Shown here one piece after another: positions 17,858 to 26,599 of a stretch of 64,000 nt of DNA. The notes under the pieces are model-generated. The model had not been told where the DNA came from and ran no database searches. It saw only the letters and a program-made list of their open reading frames with translations. Within the stretch, counting starts at the first letter, position 1. Every line of letters starts with the position of its first letter. Source of the DNA: Dyadobacter pollutisoli (lineage in GTDB: Bacteria > Bacteroidota > Bacteroidia > Cytophagales > Spirosomataceae); the NCBI RefSeq assembly GCF_026625565.1, contig NZ_CP112998.1, forward strand, positions 2,792,501 to 2,856,500, read 5' to 3'. The translations under genes were made by a program, and so were the position numbers.

Positions 17858-17873
17858 ACGGGCACGTGCCCGT
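17858..17873. promoter_or_regulatory. Perfect 16-bp palindrome between divergent genes
   Basis: ACGGGCACGTGCCCGT is its own reverse complement. It lies 78 bp before the oxidoreductase start (minus) and 115 bp before the kinase start (plus), where it could serve either divergent promoter. No regulator is identified; CACGTG cores are used by several families. Confidence 0.5.
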
Positions 17874-17987
17874 AAATATAGAAAAAGATTGCTAAACAAC
17901 TAGTAACCCAAATAAATAATAGCCGAACATGCTTGTTTTCAGACAATGTGAATGGAAAAAGTTAATATTGCCGATTATCTGTTCTGA

Positions 17988-19019
17988 ATGTTAAGTATGG
18001 CTGAACTCAGCAAACCGGTCAAGTGGGAAATAGCGATCCATGTGCTTGTGTGGACTGTCATTCTGCTGCTTCCTTATATACTTTCCTCGGCTGGTGAGCA
18101 TTATATGATCGGCGGGATTCCAGGTTCATTCATTACAATGGCCGGGTTCATTCACATGGCGATCTTTTATTTCAATGCATTTTTCCTGTATCCCAAACTG
18201 GCGAATGGCTGGCGCTGGTGGTTGTACATATTGGCTTCGATACTGCTGATCGTCGTTTCATTTATGATCAAATACCAGATCGTCGCCAGTCAGTTTCCCG
18301 AAGTGTTGCGGTCGGGATCGGCACAATTCGTATTTGCGCCATCAGTTTTTGTGTTCATGGCCAGCGTCATTTACCGACGGGTTGCCGATAGCATTCAAAA
18401 AGAAAAACAGAAGAAAGAGCAGCACGCCCAACGACTGGCAGCCGAACTAAAATTTCTCCGCTCTCAGATCAACCCCCATTTTCTTTTCAATGTGTTGACT
18501 AATATGGTATCACTTGCCCGCAGCAAATCCGAACATCTGGAACCTGCATTGCTCCGTCTTTCTGATCTGATGCGGTATATGCTGTATGAAACAAAGGGCG
18601 AAAAAGTGCCGGTCAGCAAAGAACTTGAATACCTTGGCAGCTACATTGAACTTCAAAAACTGCGTTTTGGGGATACAGTCGATATCGCTTTTAAGACAGA
18701 AGTGGATGATACTGCGGCCGGCCACGAGATCGAACCATTACTGCTGGTACCGTTCGTTGAAAATGCATTCAAACATGGTGTCGGGCTGATCGAAAATCCA
18801 TACATATATATAAGGCTACAAATCAGGAACGGCGCGTTGCAGTTTGAGGTTAACAATAATTATGATGAGCAGGGTATGGCGCAGAAGGACGACAGTTCGG
18901 GCATCGGCCTCGAAAATGTGAGAACCCGCCTCACTTTGCTTTATCCTAAAAAACATGAATTGCGCATTGACAAAAGCGATTCAACTTTTCATGTGACCCT
19001 AAATCTGACGCTGACATGA
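17988..19019 (+). CDS. LytS-type sensor histidine kinase
   Basis: 343 residues (an ATG three codons later is an alternative). Four membrane helices fall within about 14-130 (VLVWTVILLLPYIL, MAIFYFNAFFLYP, LYILASILLIVV, FVFAPSVFVFMASVI). The kinase core has the acceptor His at about 164 in SQINPHFLFNVLTNMVSL, an N-box LLVPFVENAFKHG and the G-box SSGIGLENVRTRLTLLYP, all intact. The stop overlaps the start of the response regulator by 4 bp (ATGA), so the two are translationally coupled. Confidence 0.95.
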   Translation: MLSMAELSKPVKWEIAIHVLVWTVILLLPYILSSAGEHYMIGGIPGSFITMAGFIHMAIFYFNAFFLYPKLANGWRWWLYILASILLIVVSFMIKYQIVASQFPEVLRSGSAQFVFAPSVFVFMASVIYRRVADSIQKEKQKKEQHAQRLAAELKFLRSQINPHFLFNVLTNMVSLARSKSEHLEPALLRLSDLMRYMLYETKGEKVPVSKELEYLGSYIELQKLRFGDTVDIAFKTEVDDTAAGHEIEPLLLVPFVENAFKHGVGLIENPYIYIRLQIRNGALQFEVNNNYDEQGMAQKDDSSGIGLENVRTRLTLLYPKKHELRIDKSDSTFHVTLNLTLT

Positions 19020-19729
19020 TGCGCTGCATTGCCGTAGATGATGAAAAACTGGTACTTGACCTTCTGGTGGACAACATCCGGCAGGTACCCTATCTGACTT
19101 TGGTCAAAACGGCCAGAAATGCAATGGAAGCGATTGAAATCCTGCAAAATGAAAGCATTGACCTGGTTTTTCTGGACATTCAAATGCCCCGTCTCACCGG
19201 CTTGCAGTTTTTGAAAACATTACCTGATCCTCCGCTCGTAATTCTGGTGACCGCCTACGAAAAATATGCGCTGGAAGGTTTTGAACTGAATGTGGTTGAC
19301 TATCTGCTCAAACCCGTCAGTATGGAGCGGTTTCTGAAAGCCTGTAACCGGGCCCACGAGCTATTCCAATTGAAAAAACCAAAATTACTACCCATTGATC
19401 CTGACGTAAAAATCACCGACTTCTTCGTTCACGTTGAATATTCCCTCGTCAAAGTTGAGATAGAAAAAGTGGCCTGGGTGGAAGGATTGAAAGATTATGT
19501 CAAAATCTACCTTACCACGGCGACCAAGCCGATCATTACCAGAATGACCATCAAATCCCTGGAAGAAAAACTGCCCGAACCTGCATTCATCCGCATTCAT
19601 AAATCCTACCTCGTGGCTGTGGATAAAATCACTGCCATCAAGCGTGATGTTGTCGAGATAGGAACCAATGAGATCCCCGTCAGCGAATCTTACAAAGAAA
19701 ATCTCCGCAAAATCCTTCATATAGGCTGA
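19016..19729 (+). CDS. LytTR response regulator
   Basis: 237 residues. The receiver domain has VDDE at 7-10, phospho-acceptor Asp about 54 in LVFLDIQMPRLTG, Thr/Lys positions in LVTAYEKYAL and LLKPVSMERF. The LytTR domain (about 137-235) contains HVEYSLVKVEIEKVAWVEGL, IRIHKSYLVAVDKITAIK and IPVSESYKENL. It overlaps its kinase gene by 4 bp. The likely target is the TonB receptor gene 111 bp downstream, whose leader holds a 21-bp-spaced direct repeat typical of LytTR sites. Confidence 0.95.
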   Translation: MMRCIAVDDEKLVLDLLVDNIRQVPYLTLVKTARNAMEAIEILQNESIDLVFLDIQMPRLTGLQFLKTLPDPPLVILVTAYEKYALEGFELNVVDYLLKPVSMERFLKACNRAHELFQLKKPKLLPIDPDVKITDFFVHVEYSLVKVEIEKVAWVEGLKDYVKIYLTTATKPIITRMTIKSLEEKLPEPAFIRIHKSYLVAVDKITAIKRDVVEIGTNEIPVSESYKENLRKILHIG

Positions 19730-19739
19730 GACTAAGTCG

Positions 19740-19774
19740 CGACATTTAACCGGTTTGTCTCGGCATTTAGCCGG
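19740..19774. promoter_or_regulatory. Candidate LytTR operator (21-bp-spaced direct repeat)
   Basis: CGACATTTAACCGG (19740-19753) and CGGCATTTAGCCGG (19761-19774) share the form CGRCATTTARCCGG with 21 bp between starts. LytTR regulators are known to bind direct repeats about two helical turns apart. The site lies between the regulator gene and the TonB receptor ATG. Confidence 0.55.
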
Positions 19775-19839
19775 CTCATCTACTCTCCCGAAAGCCATTC
19801 ATTTTCGAAGCTAGTTTTGTTCAGAAAAAGAACAAAGCC

Positions 19840-22080
19840 ATGAAAATCAATACACTCATCGACAAAACCATTCTGCTGTTACTGGCTGCGATAATCAGTG
19901 CGACAGCATTGGGCCAGACCAGGATCACCGGCGAAGTGACTAGCTCGCTGGGAAGCCCCGTTCCTTCCGCAGCCATCGTCCTCAAAGGAACCACAGCCGG
20001 TACTACCGCCGACAGCCTCGGCCGGTTCAGCTTCACGGTTGCGCTAAAAGGCCCGCAAACATTGCAGGTTTCTTCACTGGGTTTCAAAACGTACAGCGAG
20101 AAAATAGTGCTTTCAGACACTGTTCTGACCGTTTTGATCACGTTACCCGACGCTGCCAACGATCTCGAAGAAGTGACCGTAAGCGCAGGAAGCTTCGAGG
20201 CGAGCGACAAAGCCAAAGGCGCTTCCCTTACTCCCATCGACGCCTACACCGTGGCGGGAAATGGAGGCGACATTGCCAATGCGCTGCGATCGTTGCCGGG
20301 TTCTCAGCAGATCGGCGAACGGGAAGGCTTGTTTGTCCGTGGCGGAACCAATGAAGAAACCAAGCAATTCATTGACGGTATCCTACTCAAAAACCCCAAT
20401 TACACGTCCGTTCCGGGTATTATGCAACCGGCGCGGCTGAACCTGTTTTTGTTCAAAGGCGTGCTGTTCAATACCGGTGGGTACTCTGCGCTGTACGGCC
20501 AGGCGATGAGCAGCGCACTCATTCTCGAAAGCATTGACATGCCCGAAAAAAGTGCGGCGAATTTCAGTGTCTTTCCTTCCAATTTAGGCGCGGGCTTCCA
20601 GCATCTGGCCAAATCCAACCGGAGCAGCTTCGGCGGCGGGATCGCCTACACCAACCTTCACCCATACAACTCCATCATTCCGCAAAAACCAGACTATTAC
20701 CGCGGCCCGGAGTATATCAATGCAAATGCTAACGTAAGATTGAAAACAGGTAAAGATGGGATCATCAAAGTCTACCTGGCTTACGCAGAAAGTACGATCG
20801 GAATGCGGAATGCGGATGTGGACAGCGTGTCATTAAAGTCGGATTTCAGGCTGAAAAGCAGGAATATATATGGTACCCTCAGCTACCGCGACGAGCTGGG
20901 CAGCAACTGGCGACTGGATGCCGGTGCAACGTACAGCTACAATCAGGACGACATTCAGACCCAATTATTGAATCTGCAAAACGATCCGGTCAGCATTGCC
21001 TCCTCTCCATTTGATTCAAAAAATGCCGCACACATTACCACATCCGACTTCGCCCAGGGCCGGGTGGTACTGACCAGAAATTTTGAAAGAAATCAATCAT
21101 TGCGCTTTGGCGGCGAGCATTTTTACTTCCGCGACCGGTGGAACTACAATCAGAAAATCACTCCATTGACCGATCATCTTTCCGCCGCTTTTGCCGAAAG
21201 CGACATTCGCATCAGCGAGAACATTGCCGCCCGGGTTGGCGCCAGGCTGGAATACTCTTCCCTGCTCCGCAAAGCCACATTAGCTCCGCGGGCGAGTGTG
21301 GGCTATCGCATTGCACGCGGCGAACAACTCAATTTTGCCTATGGCATTTTTTACCAAAAACCGGAAAATGTGTACCTGTACCAAAACCGAGACCTGAATT
21401 CTTCAAATGCTGAACATTATGTCCTGAATTATTCAAAAAAAGCAAACAACCGGTTTTTCAGAACAGAGATTTATTATAAAAAATACAAAAACCTGATCCG
21501 CACCTATCCCGGGCTCAGCAATGACGGTACCGGGTATGCAAAAGGTATTGAACTGTTCTGGCGGGACAAAAAAACAGTCAAAAACCTGGATTACTGGGTC
21601 ACCTACACCTATCTCGACAGCAAACGAAATTACCTCAACTACCCGGAAAGCATTCGGCCTGCATTCACGACGCCACATACATTCACGGTCGCTATCAAGC
21701 GGTTTTTCCAGAACATCAACACCAGCGTGAATGTGTCCTACTCCTACGCCACCGGGCGCCCCTACTACGACATCCGCCCGGGCAATGATGATGCAACGAA
21801 CATCTACGATTCAGGCAAAGCCAGCCCATATAGCGCCCTCAACCTGCATGTGGCGCATTTAATGAAGCTTTTCAAGAAATCGAAGATCAAGGATTTTTCG
21901 GGTTTTGCATTCGGGGTTAATAACCTGCTCGGTACCCGCCAGATCTTTGGATACAATTACTCTTATAATGGTCAGTACAAAACGCCCGTCACATTACCCG
22001 CCACCCGCACCTACTTCATAGGCGTATTCATGAGCCTGGGCGTAGACCGCACCGACGACCTTTTGGACAATAATTTATAA
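19840..22080 (+). CDS. TonB-dependent outer-membrane receptor
   Basis: 746 residues with a signal peptide (about 1-25, ending ALGQ). A carboxypeptidase-regulatory-like domain (ITGEVTSSLGSPVPSAAIVL to SLGFKTYSEKI) precedes the plug (ANALRSLPGSQQIGEREGLF, VRGGTNEETKQFIDGILLKN, GGYSALYGQAMSSALILESI) and the barrel. It is shorter than SusC and has no SusD partner, so it is a siderophore/metal/small-ligand type receptor rather than a glycan importer. It follows a LytTR two-component system and precedes a TPR-like protein 21 bp downstream. The ligand is unknown. Confidence 0.93.
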   Translation: MKINTLIDKTILLLLAAIISATALGQTRITGEVTSSLGSPVPSAAIVLKGTTAGTTADSLGRFSFTVALKGPQTLQVSSLGFKTYSEKIVLSDTVLTVLITLPDAANDLEEVTVSAGSFEASDKAKGASLTPIDAYTVAGNGGDIANALRSLPGSQQIGEREGLFVRGGTNEETKQFIDGILLKNPNYTSVPGIMQPARLNLFLFKGVLFNTGGYSALYGQAMSSALILESIDMPEKSAANFSVFPSNLGAGFQHLAKSNRSSFGGGIAYTNLHPYNSIIPQKPDYYRGPEYINANANVRLKTGKDGIIKVYLAYAESTIGMRNADVDSVSLKSDFRLKSRNIYGTLSYRDELGSNWRLDAGATYSYNQDDIQTQLLNLQNDPVSIASSPFDSKNAAHITTSDFAQGRVVLTRNFERNQSLRFGGEHFYFRDRWNYNQKITPLTDHLSAAFAESDIRISENIAARVGARLEYSSLLRKATLAPRASVGYRIARGEQLNFAYGIFYQKPENVYLYQNRDLNSSNAEHYVLNYSKKANNRFFRTEIYYKKYKNLIRTYPGLSNDGTGYAKGIELFWRDKKTVKNLDYWVTYTYLDSKRNYLNYPESIRPAFTTPHTFTVAIKRFFQNINTSVNVSYSYATGRPYYDIRPGNDDATNIYDSGKASPYSALNLHVAHLMKLFKKSKIKDFSGFAFGVNNLLGTRQIFGYNYSYNGQYKTPVTLPATRTYFIGVFMSLGVDRTDDLLDNNL

Positions 22081-22101
22081 CCAATCAATCCAATTCAAAC
22101 C

Positions 22102-22743
22102 ATGAAAAAGCTAACGCTAAGTATCATTTTGCTCGCCTGTACCTGCCTCATTACCTGGGCGCAAACGTCGGGCAACACTCCACTAGACGGAGTAGTTAAA
22201 AAACTCGATCAAGCCAAAACAGTGGCTGACTATCAATCGCTTGAAAAGACATTTGTGCAAATCGGCAATGCCGCCAAAACCGATTGGCTACCTTACTACT
22301 ATGCTGCTTTCTGCAATGCAAAAACCGGTTTCCTATTGCAAGACGACGGTGAAAAGATCGAACCGTTCAGCGTGAAAGGTGAAGCACAGATTAAAAAAAG
22401 CGAGTCGCTGGCCGATAAAGCTGACAAGAAGGCGCTGGCCGAGATTTACGTGGTTCAAAGCATGATTTACCGTACCAAAGTCTTCATCAACCCGATGACG
22501 ATGGGACGTGAATTCGGAACGCTGTCTGACCAATTTCTCAAAAAAGCACAGGCGCTTGACCCCGAAAATCCAAGAGGAATGTACGTACAGGCCTGGACCA
22601 AATTCTACACGCCCAAACTGTGGGGAGGCGACAAAGGGCTGGCAAAGGAACTGGCCGGAAAGGTCAGTCAGCAGCTATCCAATGTCGTATTTTCGACCGC
22701 ACCACATTGGGGGAAAGCAGAAAGCGACGCGCTGTTGAAGTAA
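22102..22743 (+). CDS. Secreted TPR-like protein in the TonB receptor operon
   Basis: 213 residues with a signal peptide (MKKLTLSIILLACTCLITWA, cleavage after AQ). The mature protein is almost all helical with TPR-like repeats: KTDWLPYYYAAFCNAKTGFL, DKADKKALAEIYVVQSMIYR, FLKKAQALDPENPRGMYVQA. No catalytic motif is visible. It begins 21 bp after the receptor stop and so shares its transcript. A periplasmic scaffold or accessory role for the receptor is inferred from position. Confidence 0.82.
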   Translation: MKKLTLSIILLACTCLITWAQTSGNTPLDGVVKKLDQAKTVADYQSLEKTFVQIGNAAKTDWLPYYYAAFCNAKTGFLLQDDGEKIEPFSVKGEAQIKKSESLADKADKKALAEIYVVQSMIYRTKVFINPMTMGREFGTLSDQFLKKAQALDPENPRGMYVQAWTKFYTPKLWGGDKGLAKELAGKVSQQLSNVVFSTAPHWGKAESDALLK

Positions 22744-22793
22744 TGCGCCGCCTTTCAATTCATTCATTTTGTTCCAATTAAACTCAAAAAGCC

Positions 22794-23045
22794 ATGTTTT
22801 TCGGATTTCTGATTCTCGCAAGACTACTTTTCGTAACCTGTATGGTTTTCATCCTGGGATATGTATTCGGCAATTTTTCCCAAAGACCAACATTGGTACT
22901 TTTCACCAAAATAGCTTCCATCACCATAATCGTCGCCTTCATCTTCATGAACATATTCATCGTTCGTTCCGGCCATGGTTTCCCGGGGTCGGGGCATCCC
23001 GGTTGGAAACATTGTGGTGAGCACGAACAGGTCATGAAAAAGTAA
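22794..23045 (+). CDS. Small membrane protein with His-rich tail
   Basis: 83 residues: two membrane helices (about 1-24 and 34-56) and a tail with HGFPGSGHPGWKHCGEHEQ, containing four His and one Cys that could bind a metal. It follows the TPR-like gene by 50 bp on the same strand. Metal binding is inferred from composition only. It would point to a metal or metallophore ligand for the receptor system. Confidence 0.68.
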   Translation: MFFGFLILARLLFVTCMVFILGYVFGNFSQRPTLVLFTKIASITIIVAFIFMNIFIVRSGHGFPGSGHPGWKHCGEHEQVMKK

Positions 23046-23201
23046 TAGTACAGGTGCGTAATCGCGACGTTATCCGCTGGCGTGCCGCGGGTGGCGTTGC
23101 GGCCCAAAATCCTGGTTATTAGCATTTAATCAATGATCCGTTTATCTTTCTGCATCGTTCAGTTTTCTTGCCAAACCTGCGAAAAGGTAAACGAAAAGCA
23201 C

Positions 23202-25181
23202 ATGAAGCAACCCTACTTTTTAACTACAATACTGACCGTAATCTGCCTGATTTCAGAGGCAGCTACTGTCAGGGAAATCAGTTCGCCGGATCAGACGATT
23301 CGCTTGTCCGTGAATATTAATAAGAAGCTCATTTACAGCATTTATTATAAAAATACATTGCTCCTTGCTCCGTCGGAAATTGATATGGAGCTCTCTGGCG
23401 GGCAAAAACTTTCGGACGGCCTCGCAAAACCAAAGTTTGCACAAAGACTGGTGAATGAAACCATCATTTCGCCGGTTCCTGAGAAACGGACGCATATACC
23501 AGATCATTATCAGGAATTGAAAGTGACGCTGCCCAATTCATTTGCCGTAATTTTCAGGGTTTACAATGATGGCGTCGCATACCGGATCAGTACCGCATTC
23601 AAAGAGGATATTCAGGTTAAAACAGAAACCGCCCGCTTCCAATTTCCCACTAACCCGACCGTGTACTACCCCGAGGTAACGCCGCCGGGCAATATGGACA
23701 AGTACCACACCAGTTTTGAGGAACTGTACACGGTCAAGTCCCTGGATAGCATCTCGACTAAAAGTCTGATTTTTACACCGGTTTTGGTTACACCGGCACA
23801 AGCTCCAAAAGTGGTGATCACTGAATCCGACCTGGAAGATTATCCCGGCATGTTCCTCACGTGCGACTCCGGCAATGCTTTAATCGGAGATTTCGCGGCC
23901 TATCCGCTCAAAGAAGAAGAAAGTCACGAACTGTATTCCCTGAGGTTTGTGACGAAACGGGCCGATTTCCTGGCCCGCACCAAGGGCAGCCGCGATTTCC
24001 CCTGGCGGGTTTTGATTATAGCTGTTGAAGACAAGGACTTGCCCGGTAATGATCTGGTTTACAGGCTTGCGTCGCCTTCCCGCGTGGCGGATGTGTCGTG
24101 GGTGAAGCCCGGCAAAGCGACGGACGAATGGGTGATTTCTTCCAATGTATATAACGTGCCTTTCAAAAGCGGGATCAATACCGAAACTTATAAGTACTAC
24201 ATTGATTTCGCCAAACGATTTGGTTTTGAACGCATTATGATGGATGCCGGGTGGAGTGACAATAATGACCTTTTCAAAATCAACCCGGAGATCAATATGG
24301 ATACCATTGTTGCTTATGCCAAAAGCAGGAATGTAAAAATCAGTATGTGGACGCTTGCATTGACATTGGAAAAGCAACTGGAACCTGCGCTCGATCAGTT
24401 CAATAAATGGGGCGTAGACTTTATTATGACCGATTTTATCAATCGTGACGACCAGAAAGCGGTGCAGCTTTTTTACAAAATCGCCGAAGCCTGCGCCCGT
24501 CACAAACTGATGCTCATGTTTCATGGTGCATTCAAACCGGCCGGTTTCAACCGGACTTTCCCGCATGCGGTGGCCAGAGAGGCGGTTTTGGGTTCGGAGT
24601 ACAATATGTGGAGCGACAAGCCGACGCCTGAACACAACCTGCGGCTGCCGTTTATCAGAATGCTCAGCGGACCGCTGGATTATGAGCCGGGGCTACTCAA
24701 TAATGCTACGCCGAAAGGGTTCAGGGCGATCCCGGAAAGTGTGATGTCCATGACTACCCGTACGCAGCAGCTCGCGATGTACATTATATATGAAAGCCCG
24801 ATACAGTTTTTCGACGGTAACCCCTCCCAGGGACTGGCCGAACCCGCATTTATGGAATTGCTGGGCAGCATTCCGACGACCTGGGACACAACCCGGATCG
24901 TAGATGCAAAACTGGGCGACTACATTATTACTGCCAGAAAAAAGGGAAACGACTGGTACATTGGCGCAATGACCGATTCCTCCGCCCGCGACTTAAATCT
25001 GCCGCTCGACTTTCTGGACAATGCAAATTATACCGCCACGATCTGCGCAGACGGGATCAACGCAGACCGTTACGCGGCGGATTATAAAATATCTTCCGAT
25101 ACATTGACCAATAAATCAGCACTGAAAATACATTTGGCACCGGGTGGTGGTTATGTGATCAAGCTGGTGAGGAAGGATTAG
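23202..25181 (+). CDS. Glycoside hydrolase family 97
   Basis: 659 residues from the ATG at 23202, which gives a proper signal peptide (MKQPYFLTTILTVICLISEA); an upstream start would add a Cys-rich 23-residue stretch without signal character. The N-terminal GH97 beta-sandwich (ISSPDQTIRLSVNINKKLIY) is followed by the (beta/alpha)8 barrel: DAGWSDNNDLFKINPEI, SMWTLALTLEKQ, GVDFIMTDFINRDDQ, FHGAFKPAGFNRTFPHAVAR and GSEYNMWSD. Asp in TDFINRDDQ is at the position of the nucleophile of the retaining (alpha-galactosidase) GH97 branch, rather than the Glu pair of the inverting SusB branch. It is periplasmic. Confidence 0.93.
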   Translation: MKQPYFLTTILTVICLISEAATVREISSPDQTIRLSVNINKKLIYSIYYKNTLLLAPSEIDMELSGGQKLSDGLAKPKFAQRLVNETIISPVPEKRTHIPDHYQELKVTLPNSFAVIFRVYNDGVAYRISTAFKEDIQVKTETARFQFPTNPTVYYPEVTPPGNMDKYHTSFEELYTVKSLDSISTKSLIFTPVLVTPAQAPKVVITESDLEDYPGMFLTCDSGNALIGDFAAYPLKEEESHELYSLRFVTKRADFLARTKGSRDFPWRVLIIAVEDKDLPGNDLVYRLASPSRVADVSWVKPGKATDEWVISSNVYNVPFKSGINTETYKYYIDFAKRFGFERIMMDAGWSDNNDLFKINPEINMDTIVAYAKSRNVKISMWTLALTLEKQLEPALDQFNKWGVDFIMTDFINRDDQKAVQLFYKIAEACARHKLMLMFHGAFKPAGFNRTFPHAVAREAVLGSEYNMWSDKPTPEHNLRLPFIRMLSGPLDYEPGLLNNATPKGFRAIPESVMSMTTRTQQLAMYIIYESPIQFFDGNPSQGLAEPAFMELLGSIPTTWDTTRIVDAKLGDYIITARKKGNDWYIGAMTDSSARDLNLPLDFLDNANYTATICADGINADRYAADYKISSDTLTNKSALKIHLAPGGGYVIKLVRKD

Positions 25182-25191
25182 TACATGATCG

Positions 25192-26277
25192 CTACTTCCA
25201 AACGGTGGTCACTGGTTCGCCAACGGGGTGGTTCGCTGTGAACTTGAAGCCCAGTAATTGCGCCACAGTCTGAGCTATTTGATCCTGGTAAATTTGCCCT
25301 TGCGTTTTCATTTCGCCCTTGGCTGGGGTATCCGGGCCGATTACCGTCATCCAGGTTTCATTGGAGCGAGGTCCTGAACCTCCGTGGGTTGTCCAAAGAT
25401 CACCTACGCCGCGACCGTGATCCGGGTAGATGATGAATGTAGTGCTGCCTTTATAAAATTTGTCCGCCTGCATCGTATTCCATAGTTTACCGATCATTGC
25501 GTCCAGGTAATGCGCTGCGTCCAGGTACGAATCGTACTCGCCTGCGTGACCGAAACTATCAGGGTCCGCAAAATCGATGTGGAGTACTTTGGGATGATGC
25601 ACTTTTATGTACGACTGGGTCATGGCGTAAGTACTGGCGTCAAATCGCACCTCTTTGCCAAAGTATTGGGGCATGTAATATTGCAGCTCGTTGGAAAGCG
25701 ACTGAGCTTCTGTCAGTTTGGGATCTTTAATGTCTTCGCCTGGAATGTTCACAAGCATTTTATTACGGTTTCGGTTCACGATTCGCGATAATGCATCCCA
25801 GGAAGCGAATGTGACCACTTTTCCGGCGTAATCTTTTTGCTTATTAATGAATTCCAGCACATTCTCATTCGGGTTGTCCGGGTATTCGTTGCTATTGATT
25901 TGAGGATCATAGAAACCGCACAAAGTCTCGCTGCGACCGGGGTAGGAAAACCAGTATTTGTTTCTGACGTAAACCTCATTGCCAAACTCACGGTTTCCAT
26001 AAAGTTGCCCCTGGGTCGCTATCGTATTCCAGAAAAACGGCATCAGTTTCTTCTTCCTTTCGTCTTTTGTTTTCGCCCAATATTTAGCCGAGAATGCAGC
26101 CGAATCCTGTTTGTGATATTTTTTATTGAAGAAAATAGCGGAATCTGCTCCGTTGAAAATCTCCTGCCAGCGATAGCCGTCAATGGAGATCATGACGATA
26201 TTTTTGGTTTTGTTTCTCTGCCCGTAGCTGTAAAAACTGATCGAGAGCAAAGTCAAAATAAGTAGCCTTAGTTTCAT
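25192..26277 (-). CDS. Secreted alkaline-phosphatase-superfamily enzyme
   Basis: 361 residues with a signal peptide (MKLRLLILTLLSISFYSYG). Superfamily metal-site motifs are KNIVMISIDGYRWQEIF, LHIDFADPDSFGHAGEYDSY, FIIYPDHGRGVG and WTTHGGSGPRSNE; the nucleophile is probably within SYPGRSETLCGF. It would cleave phosphate or sulfate esters in the periplasm. Its stop is 10 bp from the converging GH97 stop. The substrate is not evident. Confidence 0.87.
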   Translation of the reverse strand: MKLRLLILTLLSISFYSYGQRNKTKNIVMISIDGYRWQEIFNGADSAIFFNKKYHKQDSAAFSAKYWAKTKDERKKKLMPFFWNTIATQGQLYGNREFGNEVYVRNKYWFSYPGRSETLCGFYDPQINSNEYPDNPNENVLEFINKQKDYAGKVVTFASWDALSRIVNRNRNKMLVNIPGEDIKDPKLTEAQSLSNELQYYMPQYFGKEVRFDASTYAMTQSYIKVHHPKVLHIDFADPDSFGHAGEYDSYLDAAHYLDAMIGKLWNTMQADKFYKGSTTFIIYPDHGRGVGDLWTTHGGSGPRSNETWMTVIGPDTPAKGEMKTQGQIYQDQIAQTVAQLLGFKFTANHPVGEPVTTVWK

Positions 26278-26374
26278 TTTTTAGTGGTTGCTGTATTAGA
26301 TTCGGAAAGGTACCAAATACCTTTTTTCCGAACCCGGACAGCAGCAAATGTTCACTATAATTTAACATAGACCC

Positions 26375-26587
26375 CTAAACCTCCAAAAAACGGTCCCGTA
26401 CCAGCAGGCACGCACCCAGCAAGCCTGCTTCTTCTCTCAGTTTGGAGGTTTTGAGTTGGGTGTCGTTGTTGACCAGGCTGAGGGAATATTTGTTGATCGC
26501 GGTTTTGATCGGCAGCCAGGGTAAAGTCATGCCGCCATGATTGGCCAGATAGCCCAGAATGACCCTTCCGGGATCTTTGGCTTTGTA
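26375..26587 (-). pseudogene. C-terminal remnant of a ROK-family protein
   Basis: A frame open from 26587 to a stop at 26375 reads KDPGRVILGYLANHGGMTLP, then PIKTAINKYSLSLVNNDTQL and EEAGLLGACLLVRD. This matches the end of ROK-family sugar kinases or repressors (glycine-containing VILG stretch, PI..A.NKY, GLLGA). It has no start codon, and its N-terminal part would lie where the large dehydrogenase gene now ends (26600). It is therefore a fragment left when the rest was lost. Confidence 0.7.
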
Positions 26588-26599
26588 TTAAGGGTTAGG

